64,000 nucleotides of DNA, from positions 372,001 to 436,000 of the forward strand of contig CAWFLD010000004.1 in the NCBI GenBank assembly GCA_963816555.1, in the 5' to 3' direction. This DNA is from Lutibaculum sp963816555 (GTDB taxonomy: Bacteria > Pseudomonadota > Alphaproteobacteria > Rhizobiales > Tepidamorphaceae). The position numbers were made by a program, and so were the translations under genes. Below are positions 24,804 through 33,897 of this stretch, piece after piece; position 1 is the stretch's first letter; each line of letters opens with the position of its first letter. The notes under the pieces are model-generated. The model had not been told where the DNA came from. It did no database searches and saw only the letters and a list, made by a program, of their open reading frames with translations.

Positions 24804-26462
24804 TCAGTTGCGCGTCAGGCGCTTGTACTTGATGCGCTTCGGCATGACCGAGTCGGCCCCGAGGCGGCGCTTCTTGTCCTCCTCGTAGGCCTGGAAGTTG
24901 CCCTCGAACCACTCGACGTGGCTGTCGCCCTCGAAGGCGAGGATGTGCGTCGCGAGACGGTCGAGGAACATGCGGTCATGGCTGATGACCACGGCGCAGC
25001 CGGCGAAGTCCTCCAGCGCGTCCTCGAGCGCCGTCAGCGTCTCGGTGTCGAGGTCGTTGGTCGGCTCGTCGAGGAGCAGCACGTTGGCGCCCGACTTCAG
25101 CACGCGGGCGAGGTGCACGCGGTTGCGCTGGCCGCCCGACAGCGAGCCGACCGGCTGCTGCTGGTCGCCGCCCTTGAAGTTGAACGCGGCGACGTAGGCG
25201 CGGGAGTTCACCTCGCGCTTGCCGAGCTGGATCAGCTCCTGCCCGTCGGAGATCGCCTGCCAGACCGTCGCGTTGGGGTCGAGCACGTCGCGGTTCTGGT
25301 CGACATAGCCGAGATGGACGGTCTCGCCGACCTTGATGTCGCCGGAATCGGGCTTGTCCTGGCCGGTGATCATGCGGAACAGCGTGGTCTTGCCGACGCC
25401 GTTCGGGCCGATCACGCCGACGATGCCGCCCGGCGGCAGCGAGAAGGACAGGCCGTCGATCAGCAGGCGGTCGCCGAAGCCCTTGGTGATCTCCTCGGCG
25501 TCGATCACGTTCTGGCCGAGCCGCTCGCCCGGCGGGATGATGATCTGCGCCTGGCCGCTCTTCACGCGCTCCTCGTTGCGCGCGACGAGCTCCTCGTAGG
25601 CGGAGATACGCGCCTTGGACTTCGTCTGGCGCGCCTGCGGCGAGGTGCCCATCCACTCGCGCTCGCGCTGCAGGGCGCGCTGGCGGGCCGCGTCCTCGCG
25701 CTCCTCCTGCGCCATGCGCTTGGCCTTCTTCTCCAGGTAGACGGAGTAGTTGCCCTCGTAGGGCACGCCGCGGCCGCGGTCGAGCTCGAGGATCCAGCCC
25801 GTCACGTTGTCGAGGAAGTAGCGGTCGTGGGTGACGATCAGGATCGCGCCGGGATACTCGCGCAGGTGGTTCTCCAGCCAGTTCACCGTCTCGGCGTCGA
25901 GATGGTTGGTCGGCTCGTCGAGAAGGATCAGGTCCGGCTGGCTCAGGAGCAGGCGGCACAGCGCGATGCGGCGCTTCTCGCCGCCCGACAGGCGCGTCAC
26001 GTCGGCGTCCGGCGGCGGGCAGCGCAGCGCGTCCATCGCCTGCTCGACCTGGCTGTCGAGGTCCCAGAGGTTGAGGCGGTCGATGTCGTCCTGGAGCTTC
26101 GAGGCCTCCTCGGCGGTCTCGTCCGAGTAGTTCATCATCAGCTCGTTGTAGCGGTCGAGGATCGCCTGCTTCTTGGCGACGCCTTCCATGACGTTGCCGC
26201 GCACGTCCTTCGACTCGTCGAGCGCCGGCTCCTGCGCGAGGTAGCCGACGGTCGCGCCCTCCGCGACCCACGCCTCGCCGGAATACTCCCTGTCGAGGCC
26301 GGCCATGATGCGCAGGAGGGTGGACTTGCCCGAGCCGTTGGGGCCGAGCACGCCGATCTTGGCGTCCGGGTAGAAGCTCAGGTTGATGCCGTCGAGGACC
26401 TTCTTGCCGCCCGAATAGGCCTTGGTCAGGCCCTGCATATGATAGATGAACTGCCGCGCCAT
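24804..26462 (-). CDS. ettA: Energy-dependent translational throttle protein EttA
   Basis: Soluble ABC-F ATPase of 552 residues that binds the ribosomal E site and gates entry into elongation according to ATP/ADP. Two ABC cassettes are visible. The first has Walker A GPNGSGKST, signature LSGGEKRRIAL and Walker B LILLDEPTNHLDAE; the second has GPNGVGKTT, LSGGQRNRVHLAR and VLLLDEPTNDLDTE. The arm and linker carry YEGNYSVYLEKKAKRMAQEER, and the KRRLGADSVMPKRIKYKRL tail is typical of EttA. Start ATG 26462 (MARQFIYHMQGLTKAY), the family N-terminus; longer upstream readings lack support. Confidence 0.96.
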   Translation of the reverse strand: MARQFIYHMQGLTKAYSGGKKVLDGINLSFYPDAKIGVLGPNGSGKSTLLRIMAGLDREYSGEAWVAEGATVGYLAQEPALDESKDVRGNVMEGVAKKQAILDRYNELMMNYSDETAEEASKLQDDIDRLNLWDLDSQVEQAMDALRCPPPDADVTRLSGGEKRRIALCRLLLSQPDLILLDEPTNHLDAETVNWLENHLREYPGAILIVTHDRYFLDNVTGWILELDRGRGVPYEGNYSVYLEKKAKRMAQEEREDAARQRALQREREWMGTSPQARQTKSKARISAYEELVARNEERVKSGQAQIIIPPGERLGQNVIDAEEITKGFGDRLLIDGLSFSLPPGGIVGVIGPNGVGKTTLFRMITGQDKPDSGDIKVGETVHLGYVDQNRDVLDPNATVWQAISDGQELIQLGKREVNSRAYVAAFNFKGGDQQQPVGSLSGGQRNRVHLARVLKSGANVLLLDEPTNDLDTETLTALEDALEDFAGCAVVISHDRMFLDRLATHILAFEGDSHVEWFEGNFQAYEEDKKRRLGADSVMPKRIKYKRLTRN

Positions 26463-26567
26463 CGAGGCCACGTCCCTCTCTAGGATCGATCGTGTCGGAG
26501 AATGCGCCGACGTTCTAGGGCAAGGGCCGGCGGCATGCAACGGCGCGCGGCGGCGCACCCCGCCCGG

Positions 26568-26606
26568 AAAACGCAGAAGGCGCCCGGCGGATGTCCGCCG
26601 GGCGCC
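26568..26606 (-). terminator. Rho-independent terminator of the PRC-barrel gene
   Basis: A perfect 13-bp stem (26579-26591 with 26594-26606, 2-nt loop) is followed on the minus strand by TTCTGCGTTTT. It starts 25 nt after the stop at 26631. Confidence 0.75.
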
Positions 26607-26630
26607 CTCCGTAAGGCGGTGCAGGTCGCC

Positions 26631-27572
26631 TTACTGGGACTGGCCAGTCGTGCCGGTGCCCATGTTGCCGCTGCCGGTGCCCGTCGCGCCGGTGCCGGTG
26701 CCGGTGGCGCCGGTGCCCATGCTGTTCGACGTGGTGCCGGACATCGAGCCGGAACCGGTCGCGTTGTTCTGCTGGTTCTGGGCCTGCTGGGCGTCCTTCT
26801 GGTCCTCCAGCGAGACGAACTTCGGCGCGTTCTCGAGGTCGTCCTTGGTCGTGTTGAGGACGAGCTTCAGGTCGCCGTTCTCGTCGCGGGTCTGCTCGAC
26901 CTGGTCGTAGTTGACCGCGACGTTCTTCTCGCCGATGCCGAGGAAGCCGCCGACGCCGATGACGACGGCCTTGATGCCGCCCTGGTCGGCCACGACGACG
27001 TCGTTGATGTCGCCGAGCTTGTCGCCGTCGGCGTTCTGCACGCTCGTGCCCATCAGGTCGCTGGCGAGAAGCTCACCCTCGTCCTGCTGGCCGACATACA
27101 TCTCGCCCGAGCCCATGCCGGCGGCGTCGGTGCCGGTCTGCGCGGTCTTCTGGTCGGTCGACATCGTGTCGGTCGACTGCGCGGTCGCGTTGTCGTTGGA
27201 CATCGTGTCCGTGGACTGCGCCGCCTTGCTGTCCGTCGACATCGTGTCGGTGGACTGGGCCGCCTTGTCGCCGGACATCGCGTCGCCGGACTGGGCGGAC
27301 TTGTCGGTCGACATCGTGTCGGTCGACTGCGCCGACTTGTCGGTGGACATCGTGTCGCTGGACTGGGCGGTCGTCGCCTTGTCCTTGTTCATGTCGTCGC
27401 CCTTGGCGGCGTCCATCGAGCCGTTCTTGCTGTCGGCGGCGGCGCCGGTGTCGGCGGGCTGCGTCTGCTGCGCCTCGGGCTGCTTCTGGGTCGTCGTGTC
27501 GCTCTGCGCCAGGGCAGGCGTAGCGGCCAGGAGAACGGCCAGGGCGCTACCGGTCAGAAGTTGCTTCATCAT
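26631..27572 (-). CDS. Exported PRC-barrel protein with degenerate STDTM repeats
   Basis: A 313-aa exported protein. Signal peptide at residues 1-22 (cleavage after ATPALA). Then an acidic, Met/Ser/Thr/Asp-rich region holding six 12-13-residue repeats of the form AQSTDTMSTDK (~68-145). A PRC-barrel domain follows at ~160-240 (LLASDLMGTSVQNADGDKLG, NDVVVADQGGIKAVVIGVGGFLGIGEKNVAV), and the tail is Gly/Thr-rich with MGTGATGTGTG-like repeats. PRC-barrel proteins of this kind are common in Hyphomicrobiales envelopes; function unknown. Start is the first of two ATGs at 27572/27569. An EcfG-type promoter at 27683-27708 and the terminator at 26568 bound a single-gene stress unit. Confidence 0.85.
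   Translation of the reverse strand: MMKQLLTGSALAVLLAATPALAQSDTTTQKQPEAQQTQPADTGAAADSKNGSMDAAKGDDMNKDKATTAQSSDTMSTDKSAQSTDTMSTDKSAQSGDAMSGDKAAQSTDTMSTDSKAAQSTDTMSNDNATAQSTDTMSTDQKTAQTGTDAAGMGSGEMYVGQQDEGELLASDLMGTSVQNADGDKLGDINDVVVADQGGIKAVVIGVGGFLGIGEKNVAVNYDQVEQTRDENGDLKLVLNTTKDDLENAPKFVSLEDQKDAQQAQNQQNNATGSGSMSGTTSNSMGTGATGTGTGATGTGSGNMGTGTTGQSQ
27138..27371. repeat. Coding tandem repeat in the PRC-barrel gene
   Basis: Six in-frame 36-39-nt units encode AQSxDTMSxDx. The units are diverged at DNA level but clearly aligned, which points to slippage or recombination within the gene. Confidence 0.75.
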
Positions 27573-27682
27573 CGTTTCGCTCCTTCGTTGAAGCCGGCTC
27601 CCCTCCCAGGAACCGACAGGGTGGTTGCATGACCCCCCGGTCACTCGTTTGCCGGGCCGCCTTGTGCCCGATTGCCGCTCAA

Positions 27683-27708
27683 AACGTCGCATCGGAAGAG
27701 GTGGTTCC
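27683..27708 (-). promoter_or_regulatory. EcfG-type promoter for the PRC-barrel gene
   Basis: On the minus strand GGAAC (27704-27708), a 17-bp spacer and CGTT (27683-27686) form a perfect match to the EcfG consensus. It is about 111 nt upstream of the start codon. In the remainder of the 27573-27975 gap a weaker plus-strand copy, GGAAC at 27892 with CTTT at 27914, could serve the phospholipase-D gene. Confidence 0.7.
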
Positions 27709-27975
27709 ACTTCAACTTCACGCCCCGAAATCGCCTTCATGACGGCACCATGATGGCACCCGGGGACGTCCGGCGGAGGCCCGCTTCCGATACAGCCCCA
27801 CAACCGGCGGGACCGGAGAAAGGTTCCTCTTCAACTCCTTTGCGAAGCTGAAAGAATCGGTGAGGGCGCGCGCCGGTGCTGCCGTCTCCATGGAACCCAG
27901 CGGCGGCGGACCGCTTTGCAGGTGCACGGGCCGCGATCCATGCGGCGAGCGCCGACGCTAGCAACGGGGGACACG

Positions 27976-29484
27976 ATGAACGGCACGGGCAGAGAGGCGT
28001 TGGCAACGCAGGACGGGCCTTCGCCCGCGTCCGGGCAGACGTCGATCCTCGCGCCCGGCGACACGTGCTGGCGCATCGAGCATGCGGACCGCGCCGCCCT
28101 GATCGTCGACGCCCAGGACTATTTCCGGCTGGCCAAGGCGGCGATGCTGAAGGCGCGGCGGTCGATCATCCTCATCGGCTGGGACTTCGACACCCGGATC
28201 GAGCTCGAGCCCGGCAGGAAGACCCTGCCCGGCCCCAACAAGCTCGGCCGCTTCCTCACCTGGCTGGCCTGGAAGCACAGGGGCGTGGAGGTGTTCGTCC
28301 TGAAATGGGACCTCGGCTTCCTGGAGAACATGCCGCGCGGCTCGACGCCGCTCTTCATCCTGGACTGGATGACGAGCCGCCGGGTGCACTTCCGCCTCGA
28401 CGGCAGCCACCCGACCGCGGCGGCGCACCACCAGAAGATCACCGTGATCGACGACAGCCTCGCCTTCTGCGGCGGCATCGACATGACGGTCGGCCGCTGG
28501 GACACGCGGCGGCACCGCGAGGACGACAAGCGGCGGCGGACGCCGCGCGGCAGCCCGTCGAAGCCGTGGCACGACGCGACGCTGGCCTTCGACGGCGCGG
28601 CCGCGCGGGCGCTCGGCGAGATCGCGCGCGAGCGCTGGACCAGGGCCACGGGACACCCGACCGAGGCGCTGTCGGCCGAGAGCGACCCGTGGCCGGACGA
28701 GCTCGCGCCGACCTTCACCGACATCGACCTCGGCATCGCCCGCACCTGGCCCGAGCGCGAGGGCGAAGGAGCCGGCCTTCGAGATCGAGGCCCTGACCCT
28801 CGCGGCGATCGCCAGCGCGCAAGGACACGCTCTACATCGAATCGCAGTATCTCGCCTCGCGCCGCATCGCCGAGGCGCTGGTGGCGCGGCTGCAGGAGCC
28901 GGAGCCGCCGGAGATCGTCTTCGTGCTGCCTGCGCGGGCCGACGGCTGGCTCGAGGTCAAGACGATGGACGCGGCCCGCACCAGGCTCCTCCGCTTCATC
29001 CGCGCCCGCGACCCGCGCGGCCGCTTCTCGGCCTTCTATCCCGTGAACGCCGCGGACACGGCGATCTACGTCCACGCCAAGATCCTCGTCGTCGACGACC
29101 GGCTGCTGCGGGTCGGGTCGTCGAACATGAACAATCGCTCGATGGGCTTCGACACCGAGTGCGACATCGCCGTCGAGGCCCATGACGGCGAGCCGCGCGA
29201 GGCGGAGATCCGCGCGACGATCTCGGGCGTTCGCGACGACCTCGTGGGCGAGCACGTGCAGGCGAGCGTCGAGGAGGTGCGGCAGGCCACGGGAGCGGGA
29301 GGGCTCGCTGGCCGGGGCGATCCGGGCGCTTTCCGTGCCGGGCCGCAACCGCCTCGAGAAGATGCCGGACGGGGAGCAGGACCTCGTCGACACCGCGCTG
29401 GCGGAAGGCGAGCTCGTCGACCCCGAGCGGCCGGCCGACATCCGCAAGTGGACCTCGAGGCTGATCCCCTTCTGGGGCGGCTAG
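27976..29484 (+). CDS. Phospholipase D-like protein (three frameshifts)
   Basis: Two-HKD phospholipase D superfamily protein of about 501 residues after repair, similar to cardiolipin-synthase-like enzymes that move phosphatidyl groups. First HKD motif: HHQKITVIDDSLAFCGGIDM around residue 155. Second: HAKILVVDDRLLRVGSSNMNNRSMG. Start ATG 27976 with GGGGGA five bases ahead. Three single surplus bases, at about 28768, 28818 and 29292, break the frame; removing them gives an exact multiple of three and a continuous protein. No signal peptide is seen, so a cytoplasmic-face membrane association is likely. It may belong to the same stress set as the PRC gene. Confidence 0.82.
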
Positions 29485-29688
29485 CGGCGGCCGCGAGCCG
29501 CGCGGCAGGCCGCCGCCGGGCCGTCACGCCTGCGACACATCGACCGGACAAAAATCCGATCCCGGGGCTGGAAGCCGGCCGGCCGACGGATTAATTTGCG
29601 TTTTGCCTGCAGGTTTTTGGAGCCGCCCAGGCCCCTGAACGTGCGAACAGATCGAGATCGAGCGCCCTTCCAGCCCCCGTATCCGCCC

Positions 29689-29967
29689 ATGATCGTCTGC
29701 CACTGCAACGTCATCACGCGCAGCCAAATCGAGGACGTCGTCGACCAGCTCATGGCGGACGACCCGCACTGCGTGATCACGCCGGGCCGGATCTACCACC
29801 GGCTTGGCAAGCGGGGCCGCTGCTGCAACTGCTTCCCGCTGGTCGTGCAGATCCTGGTCGACCGGGTCGACCGGGCGCGCGAGAGCCAGGGCAAGAATCA
29901 GAGTCAGGGTCAGGGCAAGGACGAGCCGGTCCGTGCCGGCGAGCGCGCCCTTTGCGACGTGGCCTGA
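29689..29967 (+). CDS. bfd: Bacterioferritin-associated [2Fe-2S] ferredoxin
   Basis: A 92-aa protein of the Bfd/BFD-like [2Fe-2S] family that reduces ferric iron in bacterioferritin so it can be released. The N-terminal half carries the cluster ligands: C4 and C6 in IVCHCN, and a CxxC (C45/C48) in RGRCCNCFP. The C-terminal ~30 residues are a Gln/Lys/Glu-rich tail that ordinary Bfd lacks. Start ATG 29689. It lies 82 nt upstream of bfr in the same direction. The 204 nt before it show an AT-rich stretch but no box I can name. Confidence 0.9.
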   Translation: MIVCHCNVITRSQIEDVVDQLMADDPHCVITPGRIYHRLGKRGRCCNCFPLVVQILVDRVDRARESQGKNQSQGQGKDEPVRAGERALCDVA

Positions 29968-30004
29968 CCTCCCCTTCGGCGGAAACTCGTGCTAGAGCGG
30001 AGAC

Positions 30005-30021
30005 ATTAGACTCGTTCGAAA
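30005..30021 (+). promoter_or_regulatory. Irr-type iron control element before bfr
   Basis: ATTAGAC-TCG-TTCGAAA lies 29 bp before the bfr ATG. It agrees with the ICE consensus TTTAGAA-N3-TTCTAAA of the Hyphomicrobiales iron regulator Irr at 11 of 14 arm positions. Irr is known to repress iron-storage genes when iron is scarce. The consensus comparison is from memory. Confidence 0.6.
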
Positions 30022-30049
30022 GTTCTGACACCCGCACAGGAGGGAAATC

Positions 30050-30535
30050 ATGAAGGGCGATCCGAAGGTCATCGACTGCCTCAACGAGGCGCTCAAGATG
30101 GAGCTCGGTGCGGTCAACCAGTACTGGCTGCACTACCGCCTGACGGAGGACTGGGGCCTGACGAAGCTGGCCGCCAAGGAGCGCGCCGAGTCGATCGAGG
30201 AGATGCACCACGCCGACAGGCTCGTGCAGCGCATCATCTTCCTCGAGGGCCATCCCAACCTGCAGACCATCGCCCCGCTGCGCGTCGGCCAGACGATCAA
30301 GGAAGTGCTCGAGGGCGACCTCGCCGGCGAATACGAGGCGCAGCGCGCCTACACGAAGTTCCGCGACGTGTGCGAAGAGGCGAAGGACTACGTCACGAAG
30401 GACCTCTTCGAGGAGCTGACGGCCGACGAGGAAGGCCACATCGACTTCCTCGAGACCCAGCTCGAGCTTCTCGAGAAGATCGGCGTCGAGCGCTACATGC
30501 TGCTCAACGCCGCCTCGGCCGACACGGCCGAATAG
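30050..30535 (+). CDS. bfr: Bacterioferritin
   Basis: Haem-containing iron-storage ferritin; 24 subunits form a shell that oxidises and stores iron. 161 residues. Seen: MKGDPKVIDCLNEALKMELGAVNQYWLHYR (ferroxidase Glu 18), EEMHHADRLVQRI with Glu 51, haem-ligand Met 52 and His 54, and DEEGHIDFLETQLELLEKIG (Glu and His ligands). The haem Met being present marks it as true Bfr and not plain ferritin. Strong AGGAGG before ATG 30050. The Bfd partner gene lies upstream and an Irr-type box precedes it. Confidence 0.97.
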   Translation: MKGDPKVIDCLNEALKMELGAVNQYWLHYRLTEDWGLTKLAAKERAESIEEMHHADRLVQRIIFLEGHPNLQTIAPLRVGQTIKEVLEGDLAGEYEAQRAYTKFRDVCEEAKDYVTKDLFEELTADEEGHIDFLETQLELLEKIGVERYMLLNAASADTAE

Positions 30536-30549
30536 TCGGCCTCCTCTAT

Positions 30550-30574
30550 GGCGGGTGCCGTACCGGCACCCGCC
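30550..30574 (+). terminator. Hairpin after bfr
   Basis: A perfect 10-bp stem (GGCGGGTGCC 30550-30559 with 30565-30574), 15 nt after the bfr stop, without a T-run but strong enough to end transcription with Rho help. Confidence 0.5.
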
Positions 30575-30622
30575 GCACTCCCGAAAATCAAGCACATCAG
30601 CCGGTTGCGGCGCCGCACGCCA

Positions 30623-30652
30623 TTGAGCATTGTGCGGCGTCCTTACTATGCT
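30623..30652 (+). promoter_or_regulatory. Candidate housekeeping promoter for the TAXI-TRAP operon
   Basis: TTGAGC (30623-30628) and TATGCT (30647-30652) with an 18-bp spacer, 72 bp before the ATG. The match is partial. Confidence 0.35.
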
Positions 30653-30724
30653 GCGCTCACTCGCCGGGCGACGCCCGGTGCGGAGCCGGCATGGATCGGC
30701 ATGATCATACAGGGAGGTACGACG

Positions 30725-31682
30725 ATGGCATTTTCCCCACGGCGGCTCTTGGTGGCCGGTGCGGCGGCGCTCACGGTGGCGCTCGCACCCACGGTCACGA
30801 TGGCCCAGCAGTACATCACGATCCTCACCGGCGGCCAGGCGGGCGTCTACTACCCGCTCGGCGTGGCGCTGGAGAAGCTCTTCGCCGACAACATCGAGGG
30901 CGTCGACCCCTCCGTGCAGTCCACCAAGGCCTCGGTCGAGAACCTCAACCTCCTGCAGGACCAGCGCGGCGAGCTCGCCTTCTCGCTCGGCGATTCCGTG
31001 AACTTCGCCTGGCAGGGCAACGAGGAAGCCGGCTTCCCGAAGAAGCTCGACCACCTGCGCATCCTCTCCGCGATCTATCCGAACTTCGTCCAGATCGTCG
31101 CCACCAAGGATTCCGGCATCAAGACGATCGCCGACCTGAAGGGCAAGCGCGTCTCGGTCGGCGCGCCGCGCTCGGGCACCGAGCTCAATGCGCGCGCGAT
31201 CCTCAAGGCCGCCGGGCATGAGCTATGACGACCTCGGCAAGGTCGAGTACCTGCCGTTCTCCGAGTCGGTCGAGCTCATGAAGAACCGCCAGCTCGACGC
31301 CACGCTGCAGTCGGCCGGCCTCGGCGTCGCCTCGATCCGCGACCTCGCCAGCTCCGTCGACGTGCAGATCGTCTCGGTGCCCGACGACATCATCTCCAAG
31401 CTCGGCTCGCCCTACGTCGCCCGCACCATCCCGTCCGGCACCTATGACGGCCAGGACGCGGACGTGCAGACCGCCGCCGTGCCGAACTACCTCGTGACCC
31501 GCGAGGGCGTCTCGGAGGATCTCGCCTACCAGATGACCAAGGCGATCTACGAGAATCTCGACCAGCTCGTCGCGGCGCATTCCGCCGCCAAGGGCATCAC
31601 GCTCGAGAACGCGGCGAAGAACCCGCCGCTGCCGCTCCATCCGGGCGCCAAGAAGTACTACGAGGAAAAGGGCGCGCTGTAA
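30725..31682 (+). CDS. TAXI-family TRAP transporter solute-binding protein (one frameshift)
   Basis: Periplasmic binding protein of about 318 aa for a TRAP transporter of the TAXI type, which captures a small organic acid and hands it to the membrane partner encoded next. Signal peptide at ~1-27 (VTMA-QQYITI). Family motifs: ILTGGQAGVYYPLGVALEKLF, FSLGDSVNFAWQG, KRVSVGAPRSGTELNARAIL, and TAAVPNYLVTREGVSEDLAYQMTKAIYEN. One surplus G at 31215-31217 shifts the frame between ILKAAG and MSYDDLGK; both halves are otherwise intact. Start ATG 30725 with GGAGG upstream. TAXI substrates include glutamate and glutamine in some species; here unknown. Confidence 0.88.
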
Positions 31683-31776
31683 GGCGCAGCCGCCATGCGC
31701 CGGAGCGGGCCCGCCCGCTCCGGCCTGTCCGTCACTCGCTCGGGCAGACCAGCCCGGACCGCCGGGACACCCCTTC

Positions 31777-33897
31777 ATGAGCAAGACCGACGCCGACGTC
31801 GCCACCGGACCGGGCGACACCCCCGACCCGACCGCCGAGATCCAGCACGAGTTCGGCTGGGGGCCGAAGCCCGTCGCCCTGATCCTGATGGGCGTGGCGA
31901 TCCTGTTCTCGCTCTTCCAGCTGTGGACCGCCGCCTACTCGCCCATCCCGAGCCAGGTCGTGCGCTCGGTCCATGTCGGCTTCCTCATGCTCCTGCTGTT
32001 CGGCCTGATCGGCAACACGAGGCCGGAGCACCGCCTCCGCTTCGCGGCCTTCGCCGTGCTCGGCATCGTCGCCTTCCTGATCGGCCTCTACCAGTGGGTC
32101 GACTACACCGGCATCGTCATCGAGCGGGCCGGCTCGCCGAACATGACCGACCTCGTGCTCGGCACGATCCTCATCGTCCTCGTCTTCCTCGCCGGCTACA
32201 TGATGATGGGCCCGGCGCTGCCGATCATCTGCGGCCTGTTCCTCGCCTACGGCCTGTGGGGCCATCTCCTGCCCTACCCGTTCGGCCACCGCCCCTATTT
32301 CTACGACCAGATCATCGAGATCCTGTTCATGGGGACGGAAGGCATCTACGGCACGCCGATCTACGTGTCGTCGACCTACATCTTCCTGTTCATCCTGTTC
32401 GGCTCGTTCCTCGAGCGCGCCGGCATGATCCAGCTCTTCACCGACCTCGCGATGGGCATGGTGGGCCACACCAAGGGCGGCCCCGCCAAGGTCTCGGTCG
32501 TCTCCTCCGGCCTCATGGGCACGATCAACGGCTCGGGCGTCGCCAACGTCGTGACGACGGGCCAGTTCACGATCCCGCTGATGAAGAGCTTCGGCTTCCG
32601 GGCCGCCTTCGCCGGCGGCGTCGAGGCGACCTCCTCGATGGGCGGCCAGATCATGCCGCCGGTGATGGGCGCGGTCGCCTTCATCATGGCCGAGACGATC
32701 GGCGTGCCGTATGTCGACGTCGTCTGGGCGGCGATCGTGCCGGCCTTCCTGTACTTCCTGACCGTCTTCTGGATGGTGCATCTCGAGGCCGGCCGGCTCG
32801 GCCTCAAGGGCCTCAAGAAGAGCGAGCTGCCGAACCCGATGAAGGCGCTCGCCGAGCGCTGGTACCTGCTCATTCCGCTCGCCGCGCTCGTCTACCTGCT
32901 GTTCGGCGGCTTCACGCCGCTCTTCGCCGGCACGATCGGCCTCGCCTTCACCGTCGTCATCATCCTCGGCGTGCCGATGGCGACGAAGCTCGGCCCGCTC
33001 GCCGTGCGGATCCTGTTCTGGATGGTGATCGGCGCGCTCTCGAGCCTGTTCTTCAAGTTCGGCATCGACGCGGTGGTGCTGCTGATCCTCGCGATGATCG
33101 CGGTCAACCTCGTCATGAAGGGCGGCCGCGAGACGGTGCGCCTGATGATCGAGAGCCTGGCGATCGGCGCCAAGAACGCGCTGCCGGTCGGCATCGCCTG
33201 CGCCCTCGTCGGCGTCCTGATCGGCGTCCTGTCGCTGACCGGCACGGCGACGAGCTTCGCCCGGGTCATCGTCTCGGTCGGCCAGGGCTCGCTCTTCCTG
33301 TCGCTGGTCCTGACGATGATCACCTGCCTGATCCTCGGCATGGGCATCCCGACGATCCCCAACTACATCATCACCTCGTCGATCGCCGGCCCCGCCCTGC
33401 TCTCGCTCGGCGTGCCGCTGATGGTCAGCCACATGTTCGTCTTCTACTTCGGCATCATGGCGGACCTGACGCCGCCGGTGGCGCTGGCGGCCTTCGCGGC
33501 CGCGCCGATCGCCAAGGAGAACGGCATGAAGATCGGCATGCAGGCGCTGCGCGTCGCCATCGCCGGCTTCGTGGTGCCCTACATGGCGGTGTACGCGCCG
33601 ACGCTGATGCTGCAGCCCGGCGGCGCGCTCGCCGAGACGATCGGCTTCTGGCCGGCGGTGGCCTACAATGTCGGCAAGGCGATCCTCGCCATCGCGCTGT
33701 GGGGCGCCGCCTCGATCGGCTTCTTCACGATCAAGCTGTCGTGGTGGGAGCGGCTCTGGGCCTTCATCGGCGCCGCGATGATGATCGCCGCCCTGCCGAT
33801 CACCGACGAGCTCGGCATCGCCGTCTCCGTCGGGTTCCTCGCCTGGACGTGGTGGAAGGGCCGCCGCGCGAGCGAGACGGCCGCGGCGGGCGCCTGA
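31777..33897 (+). CDS. TRAP transporter fused permease (TAXI type)
   Basis: Inner-membrane permease of 706 aa combining the small (DctQ) and large (DctM) TRAP subunits in one chain. About 18 hydrophobic segments are seen. An N-terminal DctQ-like part (~30-180) is followed by a DctM part. DctM signatures include KVSVVSSGLMGTINGSGVANVVTTG and ATSSMGGQIMPPVMGAVAF near the middle, and LILGMGIPTIPNYIITSSIAGPAL later. It lies 94 nt after the binding protein, and its stop overlaps the start of the DUF1850 gene (TGATG), so the three form one operon driven by sodium-coupled transport. Confidence 0.94.
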   Translation: MSKTDADVATGPGDTPDPTAEIQHEFGWGPKPVALILMGVAILFSLFQLWTAAYSPIPSQVVRSVHVGFLMLLLFGLIGNTRPEHRLRFAAFAVLGIVAFLIGLYQWVDYTGIVIERAGSPNMTDLVLGTILIVLVFLAGYMMMGPALPIICGLFLAYGLWGHLLPYPFGHRPYFYDQIIEILFMGTEGIYGTPIYVSSTYIFLFILFGSFLERAGMIQLFTDLAMGMVGHTKGGPAKVSVVSSGLMGTINGSGVANVVTTGQFTIPLMKSFGFRAAFAGGVEATSSMGGQIMPPVMGAVAFIMAETIGVPYVDVVWAAIVPAFLYFLTVFWMVHLEAGRLGLKGLKKSELPNPMKALAERWYLLIPLAALVYLLFGGFTPLFAGTIGLAFTVVIILGVPMATKLGPLAVRILFWMVIGALSSLFFKFGIDAVVLLILAMIAVNLVMKGGRETVRLMIESLAIGAKNALPVGIACALVGVLIGVLSLTGTATSFARVIVSVGQGSLFLSLVLTMITCLILGMGIPTIPNYIITSSIAGPALLSLGVPLMVSHMFVFYFGIMADLTPPVALAAFAAAPIAKENGMKIGMQALRVAIAGFVVPYMAVYAPTLMLQPGGALAETIGFWPAVAYNVGKAILAIALWGAASIGFFTIKLSWWERLWAFIGAAMMIAALPITDELGIAVSVGFLAWTWWKGRRASETAAAGA

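Noticed and set aside
28760..29300. Programmed ribosomal frameshifting in the PLD gene
   Set aside because: Three shifts in one gene without slippery heptamers or downstream structures, and the same kind of surplus base in eight other genes, point to sequence error.
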